From Xanthomonas cannabis pv. cannabis (GTDB taxonomy: Bacteria > Pseudomonadota > Gammaproteobacteria > Xanthomonadales > Xanthomonadaceae), in contig NZ_JSZE01000021.1 in the NCBI RefSeq assembly GCF_000802365.1, positions 1 through 53,316 of the forward strand: 53,316 nt of DNA, written 5' to 3'. Each line of letters begins with the position of its first letter. The first letter of the stretch is position 1. Below, in pieces: positions 1-9,386 of the stretch. The position numbers and the translations under genes were made by a program. Under the pieces are notes generated by a model. It made no database searches. It was not told the DNA's origin and was given only the letters and a program-made list of their open reading frames with translations.

Positions 1-16
1 GGCAGCGCCCTCGCGC

Positions 17-1249
17 TCACCCATGCAGCCGATTGAAGATCTGCACACCCGCCAGCCACACCCCGGCCATGCTGCCGAAATTGGTCAGCAGGAACGTCAG
101 CACCACGCGCGAGACGCGATTGCGATACCAGCCGCGCAGCGTCTGCGCATCGTCGCGCAAGGACAGGAAATCGCCATAGGCCGGCTTGCGCATATGCACT
201 TCGACCAGTGCCGCGAATGCACCGGTCGGCACGCTCAGACGGAACGGCTTGAACGGTGCCACCACCGCGGCGGTGAGAATGCTCAACGGATGGCTGCCGG
301 CCAGCAGGCAGCCCAATGCCGCCAGGCCGCCGGTATACATCGCCCACTGCAGCAGCAGGTCGGCGCCCATGCTCAGGCCACCGCGCCAGAAGCCGATCCC
401 GATGCCGGCGATGATCACCGCCAGGATGCCCAGCGTGATCCAGGGGATGCGCTTGCGCTGCTGTACGTACTCCAGCGACTCGCGCAGCGGACCGGGGGCA
501 TCGGTGTCCTGCTCCAGATGCCTCGCCAGGCCGGCCAGATGGCCGGCGCCGACCACTGCCAGCACCTCGTGCTGCCCGGCACTGGCTTCTTCGCGCAGAC
601 GCGTGGCCATGTAGCGATCGCGCTCGGCAATCACCGTCTCGTACAGCTCCGGACTTTCGCTGGCAAAGTCGCCGAAGCTCGCCTCCAGCATGTCGCCCTG
701 CTTGAGCTTCTCGATCTCCTCTTCGCCGACTTCGTCAGCGGCGAACAGCCCGCCAAGCAGGCCGCCAGCCAACTTCATCTTGCCGAAGAAGCCCAGCCGC
801 CCGGATGCACGCTTGAAGGTCAGCCCGACTTCGCGATCGATCAGATGCACCGGCAGCCCCTGCGCGCGCGCAAGATTCACCGCTTCCTTCAACTCGGCGC
901 CCGGCTCGATGCCGAGCTGCTTGGCCAGCCGGCGCTGATAGGCAGCCAACGCCAGATTGGCCGCAAATAGCGCCACGCGCCCCTTGCGGATCACCTGCAC
1001 CAGATCCAGGCGGGCGAGGGCGTCGGGGTCGCTGAGCGCCTGCAGTCGTTGCGCGTCCAGCTCTACCGCCACCGCGTCGTAGCGGCCGCTGCCGATCGCG
1101 CGTTGCACCGCCGCCACGCTGGCCAGCGACACGTGCGCGGTGCCCAGCAAGGTGTAGCGCACGCCATCGCGTTCGACGATGCGGTGCGGCTGGCCGGACA
1201 GCGCATCGTCCAGAACGGGGGTGGTCTGCTCAGTCATGGGGGTATTCAT
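17..1249 (-). CDS. TraB/PrgY (GumN-like) family membrane protein
   Basis: The 410-residue protein has the TraB/PrgY signature: GTAHVS near residue 35, a central conserved part with RDRYMATRL, and VVGAGHLAGL. About four hydrophobic segments fill the C-terminal third, starting after QQRKRIPW. Family members are thought to act as membrane-associated hydrolases or in clearing signalling peptides (PrgY of Enterococcus), but the bacterial chromosomal versions have no settled role. It is the last gene of a minus-strand run behind a GNAT gene, and the two overlap slightly. Two ATG codons are possible, at 1249 and 1237; neither has a clear ribosome site, and a longer frame up to 1402 would run deep into the GNAT gene and is unlikely. 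Family assignment is firm; the substrate is unknown. Confidence 0.85.
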   Translation of the reverse strand: MNTPMTEQTTPVLDDALSGQPHRIVERDGVRYTLLGTAHVSLASVAAVQRAIGSGRYDAVAVELDAQRLQALSDPDALARLDLVQVIRKGRVALFAANLALAAYQRRLAKQLGIEPGAELKEAVNLARAQGLPVHLIDREVGLTFKRASGRLGFFGKMKLAGGLLGGLFAADEVGEEEIEKLKQGDMLEASFGDFASESPELYETVIAERDRYMATRLREEASAGQHEVLAVVGAGHLAGLARHLEQDTDAPGPLRESLEYVQQRKRIPWITLGILAVIIAGIGIGFWRGGLSMGADLLLQWAMYTGGLAALGCLLAGSHPLSILTAAVVAPFKPFRLSVPTGAFAALVEVHMRKPAYGDFLSLRDDAQTLRGWYRNRVSRVVLTFLLTNFGSMAGVWLAGVQIFNRLHG

Positions 1250-1769
1250 CAGAAGGAGGGGCGGTGTCACCGGAGCCGAGCTGGCGCTGCATTTGCACGC
1301 CGTCCAACCAGCGGCCCTGCTTGCGGCCGATACCGGTGAACACTCCGACCGTGCGAAATCCAAAACGTTCATGCAGCCGTCGCGATGCCTGGTTGGCGGC
1401 ATCGCCGATCACCGCAATCATCTGCCGGTAGCCGCGCTGTTCGCAGACCGAGATCAGCTCGCCCAGCAAGGCCTTGCCGATGCCGCGGCCCTGCACGTCG
1501 GCAGCGAGATAGATCGAGTTCTCGACCGTGAAGCGATACCCGGTGCGCGCACGAAACGCGCTGACATAGGCATAACCGACCACGGTCCCATCGTACTCGG
1601 CGACCAGGTACGGGTAGCCAGCGCCCACGATCGCCTGCACGCGGGCCCGCATCTCTTCGCTGGAGGGCGCGCTGTATTCGTAGGTGTTGAACCCGGCGAT
1701 CTGCTCCGCATAGATCGCTGTGATCGCCGGGATGTCCGCATCGCGGACTGCACGCAGCTCGACGGGCAT
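1230..1769 (-). CDS. GNAT family N-acetyltransferase (phosphinothricin/methionine-sulfoximine acetyltransferase-like)
   Basis: The 179-residue protein begins MPVELRAVRDADIPAI and carries the acetyl-CoA binding motif V-Q-G-R-G-I-G-K-A-L-L in the middle, followed by ANQASRRLHERFGF, which is typical of the Pat/Bar/YncA (MddA) branch. Members acetylate small amino-acid analogues such as methionine sulfoximine or phosphinothricin. The start at 1769 lies four bases after the aguB stop, so it is probably translated from the same mRNA; its stop overlaps the start region of the TraB-like gene. The exact substrate cannot be read from sequence. Given its place behind agmatine genes, an amine substrate is possible, but that is inference. 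Confidence 0.88.
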   Translation of the reverse strand: MPVELRAVRDADIPAITAIYAEQIAGFNTYEYSAPSSEEMRARVQAIVGAGYPYLVAEYDGTVVGYAYVSAFRARTGYRFTVENSIYLAADVQGRGIGKALLGELISVCEQRGYRQMIAVIGDAANQASRRLHERFGFRTVGVFTGIGRKQGRWLDGVQMQRQLGSGDTAPPSDEYPHD

Positions 1770-1773
1770 GCGG

Positions 1774-2658
1774 TCAGTCGATGTAGCGCTTGAGCAGGTC
1801 GCCGTACGCATCGATGCGGCGATCACGCAGGAACGGCCAGATACGCCGCACATGTTCGCTGCGCTGCAGATCGACATCGCAGATCAGCACGGTCGGGTCC
1901 TGGCCGGCTTCGGCAATGAATTCGCCCTGCGGCCCCAGCACATGGCTGTTGCCCCAGAACTGGATGCCCGAGGCGCCCAGCGGCGAGGGCTCATGGCCGA
2001 CGCGGTTGCACGACAGCACCGGCACGCCATTGGCCACCGCATGGCCGCGATGGCTCAGGATCCACGCATCGCGCTGGCGTTCCTGCTCGGCTTGCTGGTC
2101 GTCCGGGTCCCAGCCGATCGCAGTGGGGTAGAGCAGCAGTTCCGCACCGGCCAGCGCCATCAGGCGCGCCGCTTCGGGGTACCACTGATCCCAGCACACC
2201 AGCACGCCCAGGCGGCCGACCGAGGTGTCGATCGGCGTAAACCCCAGATCGCCCGGAGTGAAGTAGAACTTCTCGTAGAAGCCCGGATCGTCGGGGATGT
2301 GCATCTTTCGGTACTTGCCGAGCAGGCGGCCGTCGGTTTCGAACACCACCGCGGTGTTGTGGTACAGGCCGGCGGCGCGGCGCTCGAACAACGAGGCCAC
2401 CAGCACCACGCCGTGCTGCTTGGCCAGCGCGCCCAGACGGTCGGTACTGGGGCCGGGAATCGGCTCGGCCAGGTTGAACTCGTCCACCGACTCGTGCTGG
2501 CAGAAATACGCACCGTTGTGCAGCTCCTGCAGCAGCACCAGCTTGGCGCCCTGCGCGGCGGCTTCGGCCACGCGCGACTCGATGATGGCCAGATTGGCCT
2601 CGGCGTCGCCGTGGTTGCGCTCCTGGATCAGCGCGACGGAAAGAGGGTGACGGGACAT
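1774..2658 (-). CDS. aguB: N-carbamoylputrescine amidase
   Basis: This enzyme hydrolyses N-carbamoylputrescine to putrescine, CO2 and ammonia, the last step of the agmatine route. The 294-residue protein is a carbon-nitrogen hydrolase (nitrilase superfamily) with the Glu-Lys-Cys triad visible at E45 (LLQELHNG), K118 (KYRKMHIP) and C155 (VLVCWDQWYPE). The DDPGFYEKFYFTPGD stretch after the lysine and a C-terminal RRIWPFLRDRRIDAY are typical of AguB. It lies directly downstream of agmatine deiminase, which makes its substrate, confirming the assignment. Length is normal for the family. The 115-base spacer from aguA has no obvious terminator, so the two genes are probably co-transcribed. Confidence 0.95.
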   Translation of the reverse strand: MSRHPLSVALIQERNHGDAEANLAIIESRVAEAAAQGAKLVLLQELHNGAYFCQHESVDEFNLAEPIPGPSTDRLGALAKQHGVVLVASLFERRAAGLYHNTAVVFETDGRLLGKYRKMHIPDDPGFYEKFYFTPGDLGFTPIDTSVGRLGVLVCWDQWYPEAARLMALAGAELLLYPTAIGWDPDDQQAEQERQRDAWILSHRGHAVANGVPVLSCNRVGHEPSPLGASGIQFWGNSHVLGPQGEFIAEAGQDPTVLICDVDLQRSEHVRRIWPFLRDRRIDAYGDLLKRYID

Positions 2659-2773
2659 GGCATCTCATCCTGCAAGGTAGCGCACTACGGTAGCGCGCCA
2701 TGGCATAACACCGGCCTGCCGGCCGGAACAAGAAACGACGCGCTGCCTGGAGCAGCCGTCGAGTCGACAACGC

Positions 2774-3808
2774 TTAGGCGGCGAGCAGCCCGGCTGGCAC
2801 CTGCATGGTCAGGCAATGCAGGCTGCCGTTCTGCCAGATCAGCGCACGGCACGGCACTGCCACGATCTCGTGCTGCGGGAACGCCTGCGCCAGCACGGCC
2901 TGCGCCACCGTATCGGCCGGATCGCCGTAGGCCGGCATCAGCACCGCGCCGTTGACGATCAGGAAGTTGGCATACGACGCCGCAAGCCGCCGGCCCTGGT
3001 CCAGGATCGGCTCGGCCCAGGGCAGCACGAACAGCCGATATGGCTGGCCATCGGCCTTGCGCAGGGCCGCCAGTTCATTGCCCATCGCCTGCAGTTCGGC
3101 GTAATGCGAATCGCCCGGCACATCGCAGCCCTGGTAGACGATCGCATCCGGGCCTGCAAAGCGCGCCAGCGTATCGATATGCGCGTCGGTATCGTCGCCT
3201 TCCAGGTAACCGTGATCCAGCCATAGCACGCGGTCCTGCGCCAGCCATGTGGCCAGATCGCTGCTCAACGATTCGCGGGTGCGCTGCGGGTGGCGTTCGT
3301 GCAGGCACTTCCAGGTCGTGAGCAGGGTGCCGGCGCCGTCGGTTTCGATCGCGCCGCCCTCCAGGGCAAAGTCCACCGTCTGCACCGGCGTCGGCACAAA
3401 TACCTGTGCGGCCTCCAGCGAGCTCACCAATTGATCGTCCAGGCTGGCCTCGAATTTGCCGCCCCAGCCGGTGAAGCGGAAATCCATGAGCCGGAAGCCG
3501 CCATCCTGGCGCAGCGTGATCGGCCCCGAATCGCGCAGCCAGGTGTCGTTATAGGCAGCGACCACGAAACGCACGCGTGCCATGTCCACCCGCGCCGAAC
3601 GCAGCCGTGCTTCGGCGTAGATCTGCAGATCGTCATCGGCCACACAGATGACCACCGGCTCGAATCGGGAAATCGCCGTCACCAGCGCGATGTAGGTCTC
3701 TTCCACATCGGCCAGGCGCTCGGCCCAATCGGTACCGGCATGCGGCCACGCGAGCAGCACGGCGGATTGAGGTTCCCACTCGGCGGGAAAACGAAGACGG
3801 TCGGTCAT
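2774..3808 (-). CDS. aguA: Agmatine deiminase
   Basis: Converts agmatine to N-carbamoylputrescine and ammonia. The 344-residue protein belongs to the peptidyl-arginine deiminase/agmatine deiminase fold. Visible motifs are WLRDSGPI (about residues 90-97), FALEGGAIETDG (about 147-158), EGDDTDAHID (about 203-212) and the C-terminal catalytic cysteine C332 in GSLHCLTMQVPAG. The ATG at 3808 (MTDRLRFPAEW) fits family N-termini; an in-frame TTG nine bases upstream (3817) is possible but less likely. It heads the minus-strand run aguA-aguB-GNAT-TraB. Length and all key motifs are intact. Confidence 0.95.
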   Translation of the reverse strand: MTDRLRFPAEWEPQSAVLLAWPHAGTDWAERLADVEETYIALVTAISRFEPVVICVADDDLQIYAEARLRSARVDMARVRFVVAAYNDTWLRDSGPITLRQDGGFRLMDFRFTGWGGKFEASLDDQLVSSLEAAQVFVPTPVQTVDFALEGGAIETDGAGTLLTTWKCLHERHPQRTRESLSSDLATWLAQDRVLWLDHGYLEGDDTDAHIDTLARFAGPDAIVYQGCDVPGDSHYAELQAMGNELAALRKADGQPYRLFVLPWAEPILDQGRRLAASYANFLIVNGAVLMPAYGDPADTVAQAVLAQAFPQHEIVAVPCRALIWQNGSLHCLTMQVPAGLLAA

Positions 3809-3831
3809 GCCTGGCAATTACTCTTCTTGGT

Positions 3832-3851
3832 GTGCGGGCAGCCGCCCGCAC
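3832..3851. other. Perfect 8-bp hairpin upstream of aguA
   Basis: GTGCGGGC and GCCCGCAC face each other across a four-base loop, just ahead of the aguA start codon on the minus strand. It has no T-run on either side, so it is not a canonical intrinsic terminator; it could be a leader structure of aguA. The rest of the 227-base gap up to 4035 shows no gene. Confidence 0.4.
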
Positions 3852-4035
3852 GTTCATCGGTCTCCCGCAGGCGAATGCGGGCTCTTGCAGCCCGGGCGTG
3901 CATGGACGCCTGGGCTTGGTACAGATTCGCAGCAACGCATGTCTGGCTGCTGACGGGGGCAGCGCACGTCACGCCGCATACCGTGGTGGCCGCAGGTGCG
4001 GCGCGCAGGCGCCAGCAACTGCGGCTGCGTTGTCG

Positions 4036-4377
4036 TCAACGGATCGGCGGCTTCGGCCCGATCTCGTTGGCATCGGCCTTGTTGGCCACCACGTCGATCA
4101 CCTTGCTCTTTTCGAAGTACACGGTGAACGCCGGATACACCCAGCGATGGATGGTCGGCCATTGGCGCTTCTGGCCGCCGCGCGGGTCGAGCTTTTCCGT
4201 TGGCGCGCCATAGCGGCCTTCGACCTGGCTCATGCTGTCGCCACGCAAGGGCAGGGCAGCGGCAGGCTTCTGCTGTGCACGATCGACCAGCAGCGTATCG
4301 GCCGACGCGACGGCACTGATCCCCATCAGCGCGATTGTCAGCACGATCGGCGGCATCACAAACAAACGGTTGCGCAT
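4036..4377 (-). CDS. Small exported protein of unknown function, weakly BamE/OmlA-like
   Basis: The 113-residue product starts with a clear signal peptide (MRNRLFVMPPIVLTIALMG, cleavage probably after the VASA stretch near residue 26) with no lipobox cysteine. The mature part has MSQVEGRYGAPTEKLDP and VYPAFTVYFEKSKVIDVV, a pattern like the 'G-x-P' plus beta-strand arrangement of BamE/SmpA-fold proteins, which read as periplasmic. A good ribosome site (GGGGAG) sits eight bases before the ATG. I do not recognise a specific function. It stands alone between aguA and rpmJ on the minus strand. Confidence 0.75.
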   Translation of the reverse strand: MRNRLFVMPPIVLTIALMGISAVASADTLLVDRAQQKPAAALPLRGDSMSQVEGRYGAPTEKLDPRGGQKRQWPTIHRWVYPAFTVYFEKSKVIDVVANKADANEIGPKPPIR

Positions 4378-4525
4378 GTCATCTACTCCCCAGTGGACAA
4401 GATTTCAGATGGTGATTACAGCAAAAAACCAGCACCCGCGTTGCGCCTTGATGCAATGACCGCCCGGCAGGCGTGGAGACCTTCCGCCACGAGCGAAGCA
4501 CTGCCGACATGAAGCGGCGGCCAAG

Positions 4526-4546
4526 AAAAAACCGCCCGGAGGCGGC
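4526..4546 (-). terminator. Intrinsic terminator of rpmJ
   Basis: On the minus strand CCGCC, a four-base loop and GGCGG are followed by six T residues, about 30 bases after the rpmJ stop codon. This is a standard Rho-independent terminator. Confidence 0.8.
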
Positions 4547-4576
4547 TTTCTCGGGTCTTGCACGCGCCGTAAAGGC

Positions 4577-4702
4577 TTAGCGCTGACGCGCCTTGAAACG
4601 CGGGTTCGACTTGCAGATCACGAAGACCTTGCCGCGGCGGCGGACCACCTTGCAGTCGCGGTGACGGGTCTTCGCAGACTTCAGGGAGGACAGGACTTTC
4701 AT
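4577..4702 (-). CDS. rpmJ: 50S ribosomal protein L36
   Basis: A 41-codon gene encoding [16 protein letters not shown]...RFKARQR, the short basic L36 protein of the large ribosomal subunit. It is of the YkgO-like type: only two cysteines (about residues 17 and 30) remain, so the four-ligand zinc ribbon of classical L36 is absent. The ribosome site GAGGTG precedes the ATG by about five bases. It is not in a spc-like ribosomal operon here but stands alone with its own terminator, divergent from cmk. Confidence 0.93.
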
Positions 4703-4876
4703 GGCACACCTCGGTGTAAACGGTTGGGTTCGATGGAAGAGTGCCCGCGTTCGAAGGGTGCACTCGCAATTAAGCCGGCAATTCTAACCGGCTTTTCGTC
4801 GTGCTTTCAAGTGGTTGCAGCGCAATCGTGGCGCGCGGCGCTACACTACCGTCTGATGCCGCTCCCGGAAGCCTGA

Positions 4877-5560
4877 ATGACCGACCTTTCACCCGTCCTC
4901 ACCATCGATGGTCCCTCCGGCGCCGGCAAGGGCACGGTCAGCCGGATCGTTGCCGCCCGGCTGGGCTGGCACTATCTCGATTCGGGTGCACTGTATCGTG
5001 CGGTAGGGGTGGCGGCGAGCTGGGCCGATCTGGATGTCTCCGACCCGGCTGCCCTGGTGCGCTGCACCTTTGACACGAAGGTGGAGTTCGACGACGCGGG
5101 CGAGGCGGGCTTGCGGGTGCTGGTCAACGGGGTGGACGCCACTGGCGAATTGCGCCTGGAAACCACCGGGGCCCTGGCCTCGGCGATCGCCGCGATTCCG
5201 GAGGTGCGCAGCGCGCTCAAGGAACGCCAGCGCGCATTCAGGCGGGCGCCCGGGCTGGTCGCCGACGGACGCGACATGGGCACGGTGATCTTCCCGGATG
5301 CCGCCTTCAAGGTCTTCCTGACCGCCAGTGCCGAAGAACGTGCGGGCCGTCGTCATAAACAGTTGATGGAAAAGGGTGTTTCGGTTATCTTTGACGACCT
5401 GCTGCGCGAGATCATGGCTCGAGATGCCAGAGATGCGCAGCGGGTGGTGGCGCCATTGCGGCCGGCCGAAGACGCCGTGCTGATCGATACCAGCGGAATC
5501 GGGATCGAGGATGTCGTCCAGCGTGTGGTTGCGGTGATCGCTGCCCGCACGCCGTCGTAA
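4877..5560 (+). CDS. cmk: Cytidylate kinase
   Basis: Phosphorylates CMP and dCMP with ATP. The 227-residue protein has the P-loop [12 protein letters not shown] at residues 9-20, the dCMP-binding region [10 protein letters not shown], and the lid and NMP-binding parts [12 protein letters not shown] and [10 protein letters not shown]. Normal length for the bacterial (type 1) enzyme. The order cmk-rpsA-ihfB is conserved across many proteobacteria. A GGAAG sequence lies seven bases before the ATG. Confidence 0.96.
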   Translation: MTDLSPVLTIDGPSGAGKGTVSRIVAARLGWHYLDSGALYRAVGVAASWADLDVSDPAALVRCTFDTKVEFDDAGEAGLRVLVNGVDATGELRLETTGALASAIAAIPEVRSALKERQRAFRRAPGLVADGRDMGTVIFPDAAFKVFLTASAEERAGRRHKQLMEKGVSVIFDDLLREIMARDARDAQRVVAPLRPAEDAVLIDTSGIGIEDVVQRVVAVIAARTPS

Positions 5561-5742
5561 GCGTTCCGCAAGCGGGCCTGTCCCGCCGACCGTAAGGCGT
5601 TCCAAGGCTCCGTCGCGCATCCTGCGTGGCGGTTCTACTACTTCCAAACCGACTCGTTGTTGGGGTCGACCAACAGGCTGGGCGGTCCGTCTCTGTCGCA
5701 ACCCGACAACCGGCGCCCGTGTGTTCAACTGAGTAAATCCAA

Positions 5743-7428
5743 ATGACAGAATCTTTTGCTGAACTGTTCGAAGCCAGTCAAGCCAATCTGGCGAAGCTGA
5801 AGCCGGGCTCGATCGTCACCGGTACCGTCGTGGAAGTGCGTGGCGACGTGGTGGTGATCAACGCTGGCCTGAAGTCCGAAGGCATCGTGCCGATCGAGCA
5901 GTTCCGTAATGACGCTGGCGAGATCGATGTGGGCGTGGGCGATCAGGTCAAGGTTGCGCTGGACTCCATCGAAAACGGCTTCGGCGAGACCGTGTTGTCG
6001 CGCGAGAAGGCCAAGCGCGCGATGGTGTGGGACGAGCTGGAAGAAGCGTTGGAAAAGAACGAAACCATTACCGGCCGCATCAGCGGCAAGGTCAAGGGTG
6101 GTTTCACCGTGGACATCAAGGATGTCCGCGCGTTCCTGCCCGGTTCGCTGGTGGATGTGCGCCCGGTGCGCGACCCGGCCTATCTGGAAGGCAAGGAACT
6201 CGAGTTCAAGCTGATCAAGCTGGACCGCAAGCGCAACAACGTGGTGGTCTCGCGTCGTGCCGTGGTCGAGAGCGAGCACTCGGAAGAGCGCGAGCAGCTG
6301 ATGGACAAGCTGCAGGAAGGCGCAATCCTGAAGGGTGTCGTCAAGAACCTGACCGACTACGGCGCATTCGTGGACCTGGGCGGTATCGACGGCCTGCTGC
6401 ACATCACCGACATGGCCTGGAAGCGCGTGCGCCATCCGTCCGAAGTCGTCAACGTCGGCGACGAGCTGGACGTGCGCGTGCTGAAGTTCGATCGCGAGCG
6501 CAACCGCGTCAGCCTCGGCCTGAAGCAGCTGGGCGAAGATCCGTGGGACAACATCGCACGTCGTTACCCGGCCAACAGCCGCGTGTTCGGCAAGGTCTCC
6601 AACGTCACCGATTACGGCGCATTCGTCGAGATCGAGCCGGGCGTCGAAGGTCTGGTGCACGTCTCCGAGATGGATTGGACCAACAAGAACGTCAACCCGT
6701 CCAAGGTTGTGCAGGTTGGTGACGAAGTCGAAGTGATGGTGCTGGATGTCGACGAGGAGCGTCGCCGCATCTCGCTGGGCATGAAGCAGGTTGCCGCCAA
6801 TCCGTGGGAAACCTTCGCTGCCACCCACAAGAAGAACGACAAGGTGTCCGGTCAGATCAAGTCGATCACCGACTTCGGCATCTTCATCGGCCTGGACGGC
6901 GGCATCGACGGTCTGGTGCACCTGTCCGACATCAGCTGGAACACCACCGGCGAAGATGTCGTGCGCAACTACAAGAAGGGCGACACGCTGGAAGCCGTCG
7001 TGCTGGCAGTGGACCCGGAACGCGAGCGCATCAGCCTGGGCGTCAAGCAGCTGGAGCAGGACCCGTTCGGTCAGTACATGGCGTCCAACCCGAAGGGTTC
7101 GAAGGTCGAAGGCGTGGTGCGTGAAGTGGATGCCAAGGGCGCCACGATCGACCTGGCCGATGGCATCGAAGGCTACGTCGCTGCACGCGACATCGCCAAC
7201 GAACGCGTCGACGATGCGACCCAGCACCTGAAGGTCGGCGACAAGATCGAAGCCAAGTTCGTGGGCATGGACCGCAAGGGCCGCACGCTGCAGCTGTCGA
7301 TCAAGGCCAAGGACGATGCCGAAATGCGCGAGACGCTGGAGGAATATCAGTCCTCCGCTGCGTCGGGCGGCATGACGCAGCTGGGCGCGCTGCTGCGTGC
7401 ACAGTTGAACAGCAACAAGTCCGAGTAA
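5743..7428 (+). CDS. rpsA: 30S ribosomal protein S1
   Basis: Binds mRNA and brings it to the 30S subunit. The 561-residue protein carries six S1 OB-fold repeats; the characteristic [16 protein letters not shown] (about residue 205), [17 protein letters not shown] (about 290) and [17 protein letters not shown] (about 377) are plain. There is no strong Shine-Dalgarno before the ATG (only a GAG about 10 bases away), which is usual for rpsA because S1 autoregulates its own translation. It follows cmk after 182 bases and precedes ihfB. Confidence 0.97.
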   Translation: MTESFAELFEASQANLAKLKPGSIVTGTVVEVRGDVVVINAGLKSEGIVPIEQFRNDAGEIDVGVGDQVKVALDSIENGFGETVLSREKAKRAMVWDELEEALEKNETITGRISGKVKGGFTVDIKDVRAFLPGSLVDVRPVRDPAYLEGKELEFKLIKLDRKRNNVVVSRRAVVESEHSEEREQLMDKLQEGAILKGVVKNLTDYGAFVDLGGIDGLLHITDMAWKRVRHPSEVVNVGDELDVRVLKFDRERNRVSLGLKQLGEDPWDNIARRYPANSRVFGKVSNVTDYGAFVEIEPGVEGLVHVSEMDWTNKNVNPSKVVQVGDEVEVMVLDVDEERRRISLGMKQVAANPWETFAATHKKNDKVSGQIKSITDFGIFIGLDGGIDGLVHLSDISWNTTGEDVVRNYKKGDTLEAVVLAVDPERERISLGVKQLEQDPFGQYMASNPKGSKVEGVVREVDAKGATIDLADGIEGYVAARDIANERVDDATQHLKVGDKIEAKFVGMDRKGRTLQLSIKAKDDAEMRETLEEYQSSAASGGMTQLGALLRAQLNSNKSE

Positions 7429-7456
7429 GCGCGTAGCGCTCTCGCGAGCGTGATGG

Positions 7457-7482
7457 ATCGGCCCGGGCTTGCCCGGGCCGAT
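7457..7482 (+). terminator. GC-rich 12-bp hairpin between rpsA and ihfB
   Basis: ATCGGCCCGGGC and GCCCGGGCCGAT are perfectly complementary with a two-base TT centre, 28 bases after the rpsA stop. No run of T follows, so it may act as a weak terminator, an RNA-stability stem for rpsA mRNA or an attenuator rather than a full stop. Confidence 0.5.
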
Positions 7483-7516
7483 TCCGATGTGTCAGTCGAA
7501 AAAAGCAAGTCTTCCC

Positions 7517-7828
7517 ATGACCAAGTCCGAATTGATTGAAATCCTGGCGCGACGCCAAGCGCATCTGAAGTCGGACGACGTGGATCTGGCAGTGAAATCG
7601 CTGCTGGAGATGATGGGGCAGGCGCTGTCCGATGGCGATCGGATCGAAATTCGTGGCTTCGGCAGTTTTTCGCTGCATTACCGTCCACCTCGTCTGGGAC
7701 GCAATCCCAAGACCGGTGAATCGGTTGCGTTGCCGGGCAAGCATGTTCCCCACTTCAAGCCGGGCAAGGAACTGCGTGAGCGCGTCAGCTCCGTGGTCCC
7801 GGTCGATCTGGCCGATGCGGCGGACTGA
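7517..7828 (+). CDS. ihfB: Integration host factor subunit beta
   Basis: Small DNA-bending protein that works as a heterodimer with IHF alpha. The 103-residue protein begins [17 protein letters not shown] and has the DNA-binding arm signature [30 protein letters not shown] near residues 62-93, together with [14 protein letters not shown]. The ATG at 7517 was chosen because it matches the family N-terminus; the longer upstream frame is non-conserved. Located in the conserved position after rpsA. Confidence 0.95.
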   Translation: MTKSELIEILARRQAHLKSDDVDLAVKSLLEMMGQALSDGDRIEIRGFGSFSLHYRPPRLGRNPKTGESVALPGKHVPHFKPGKELRERVSSVVPVDLADAAD

Positions 7829-7895
7829 CGACGGCTCTCCCGCTGCGTTTATGTCGGCTCGGTTAAGCTAGGCCCCTTCCCGACGGAGTCTCGCG

Positions 7896-8201
7896 ATGAA
7901 GGTGTTTCGCTTGTTGGTGATGTTGGCTTTCCTGTTGGTCGGCCTGGTCATCGGTGCCGTCAATTCGCAGGACATCACTCTCGATTTCCTGTTCTCCAGT
8001 GTGCATACCACCTCCGGAGTCGCGATCATTGCCGCGCTGCTGGTGGGTGTGTTGATCGGTGCCGGCATGGTGCTGGTCAGTGTGGTCATTCCCCTCTATT
8101 CCAAGCTGCGCCAGGCCAACAAGGCTGTTGCGGTCAGCCGCGCCGACGCCGGGCCGATCACGCCTGCCGCCGTCGAGCCGCGCCCCCTCGATGGACTCTA
8201 A
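7896..8201 (+). CDS. lapA: LapA-like inner membrane protein (DUF1049)
   Basis: The 101-residue protein has two membrane segments (about residues 5-22 and 42-66) separated by the motif NSQDITLDFLF, typical of LapA/YciS. In E. coli LapA works with LapB in assembling lipopolysaccharide and controlling LpxC turnover. It sits seven bases before lapB, as in enteric bacteria, which supports the name. GGAG lies about eight bases ahead of the ATG. Confidence 0.88.
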   Translation: MKVFRLLVMLAFLLVGLVIGAVNSQDITLDFLFSSVHTTSGVAIIAALLVGVLIGAGMVLVSVVIPLYSKLRQANKAVAVSRADAGPITPAAVEPRPLDGL

Positions 8202-8207
8202 GCACGT

Positions 8208-9386
8208 ATGGACTTCCTGACCGAGTGGTTCTGGTTTTTCCTGTTTCTACCGTTGGCGGCATTGAGCGGCTGGATCGTCGGTCGACGCGGTGGTCAGCGC
8301 CACGGCGATACCCAGGTCAGTCGTCTGTCCAGCACGTATTTCCGCGGTCTGAACTATCTGCTCAACGAGCAGCCGGACAAGGCGATCGAGCTGTTTCTGC
8401 ACATCGCCGAATTGGACAAGGAAACCTTCGAGACGCAGGTGGCACTGGGCCATCTGTTCCGCCGTCGTGGCGAGGTGGATCGCGCCATCCGCCTGCACCA
8501 GGGGCTGGTGCAGCGCGCCGACCTGACCGACCAGCAGCGGGTGCAGGCCTTGCTCGCGTTGGGCGAGGACTACATGAAGTCCGGCTTGCTGGATCGCGCC
8601 GAAACGGTCTTCACCGAACTGGCGCAACTCGATCAGCGCGCTCCCCAGGCGCTGCGTCATCTGATCGGCATCTACCAGGCCGAGCGTGACTGGGAAAAGG
8701 CGATCGACAACGCCACCCGCTATGAAGAAGTCACCGGCGAGCCGATGGGCAAGCTGATCTCGCAGTTCGAGTGCGAGCTGGCCGATCGCTATCGCGGATT
8801 GGGCAAGGCCGACGAGGCCCTGCAGGCGATTGCGCGGGCCTATCAGGCAGACGGTACGTCGGTGCGCGCCGGCATTCTGGAAGGGCGCATCGAAGCCGAA
8901 CGCGGCCACGACGAAGCCGCCGTGCGCGCGTTCGAGCGCGCGGCCCGGCATGATCCGGAGTACCTGCCGGAGATCATCCCGGCGCTGATGGCGGCATATC
9001 GCCGCGTCGGCGATATCGCCGGTGCGCGGAATTTCCTGTCGGAGATGACCGAGCACTATCGCGGCATCGCCCCGGTGCTGGCGCTGACGCAGCTGATGGA
9101 AGCGCAGGATGGCGTGGCGCCTGCGCTGGCGTATCTCGGCCGCCAGCTCAAGGACCGGCCTTCGGTCCGTGGCGAATCGGCCTTGATCGACCTGACGCTT
9201 GCCGAAGGCAGCGATCCGGTGGGCACCTTGAACGATCTCAAGCACATCACCGACCAATTGCTGGTGCGCAATCCCAGCTACCGCTGCACGCGTTGCGGAT
9301 TCGGCGCAAAGACCCACCACTGGCAGTGCCCGAGCTGCAAGGAATGGGGCACGGTCAAGCCGCTGCTGAACTACGCGGTGGTGTAA
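8208..9386 (+). CDS. lapB: Lipopolysaccharide assembly protein B
   Basis: A 392-residue protein with an N-terminal membrane anchor (WFWFFLFLPLAALSGWIVG), a long array of tetratricopeptide repeats, and a C-terminal rubredoxin-like metal-binding piece with two CxxC pairs (YRCTRCGFG and QCPSCKEWG). In E. coli LapB/YciM recruits FtsH to degrade LpxC and so sets LPS synthesis. Domain order and length are as expected, and lapA is directly upstream. It leads toward the polysaccharide genes, fitting an envelope role. Confidence 0.93.
   Translation: MDFLTEWFWFFLFLPLAALSGWIVGRRGGQRHGDTQVSRLSSTYFRGLNYLLNEQPDKAIELFLHIAELDKETFETQVALGHLFRRRGEVDRAIRLHQGLVQRADLTDQQRVQALLALGEDYMKSGLLDRAETVFTELAQLDQRAPQALRHLIGIYQAERDWEKAIDNATRYEEVTGEPMGKLISQFECELADRYRGLGKADEALQAIARAYQADGTSVRAGILEGRIEAERGHDEAAVRAFERAARHDPEYLPEIIPALMAAYRRVGDIAGARNFLSEMTEHYRGIAPVLALTQLMEAQDGVAPALAYLGRQLKDRPSVRGESALIDLTLAEGSDPVGTLNDLKHITDQLLVRNPSYRCTRCGFGAKTHHWQCPSCKEWGTVKPLLNYAVV

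Noticed and set aside
5725..7227. 500-codon frame antisense to rpsA
   Set aside because: Antisense to ribosomal protein S1, no motifs.
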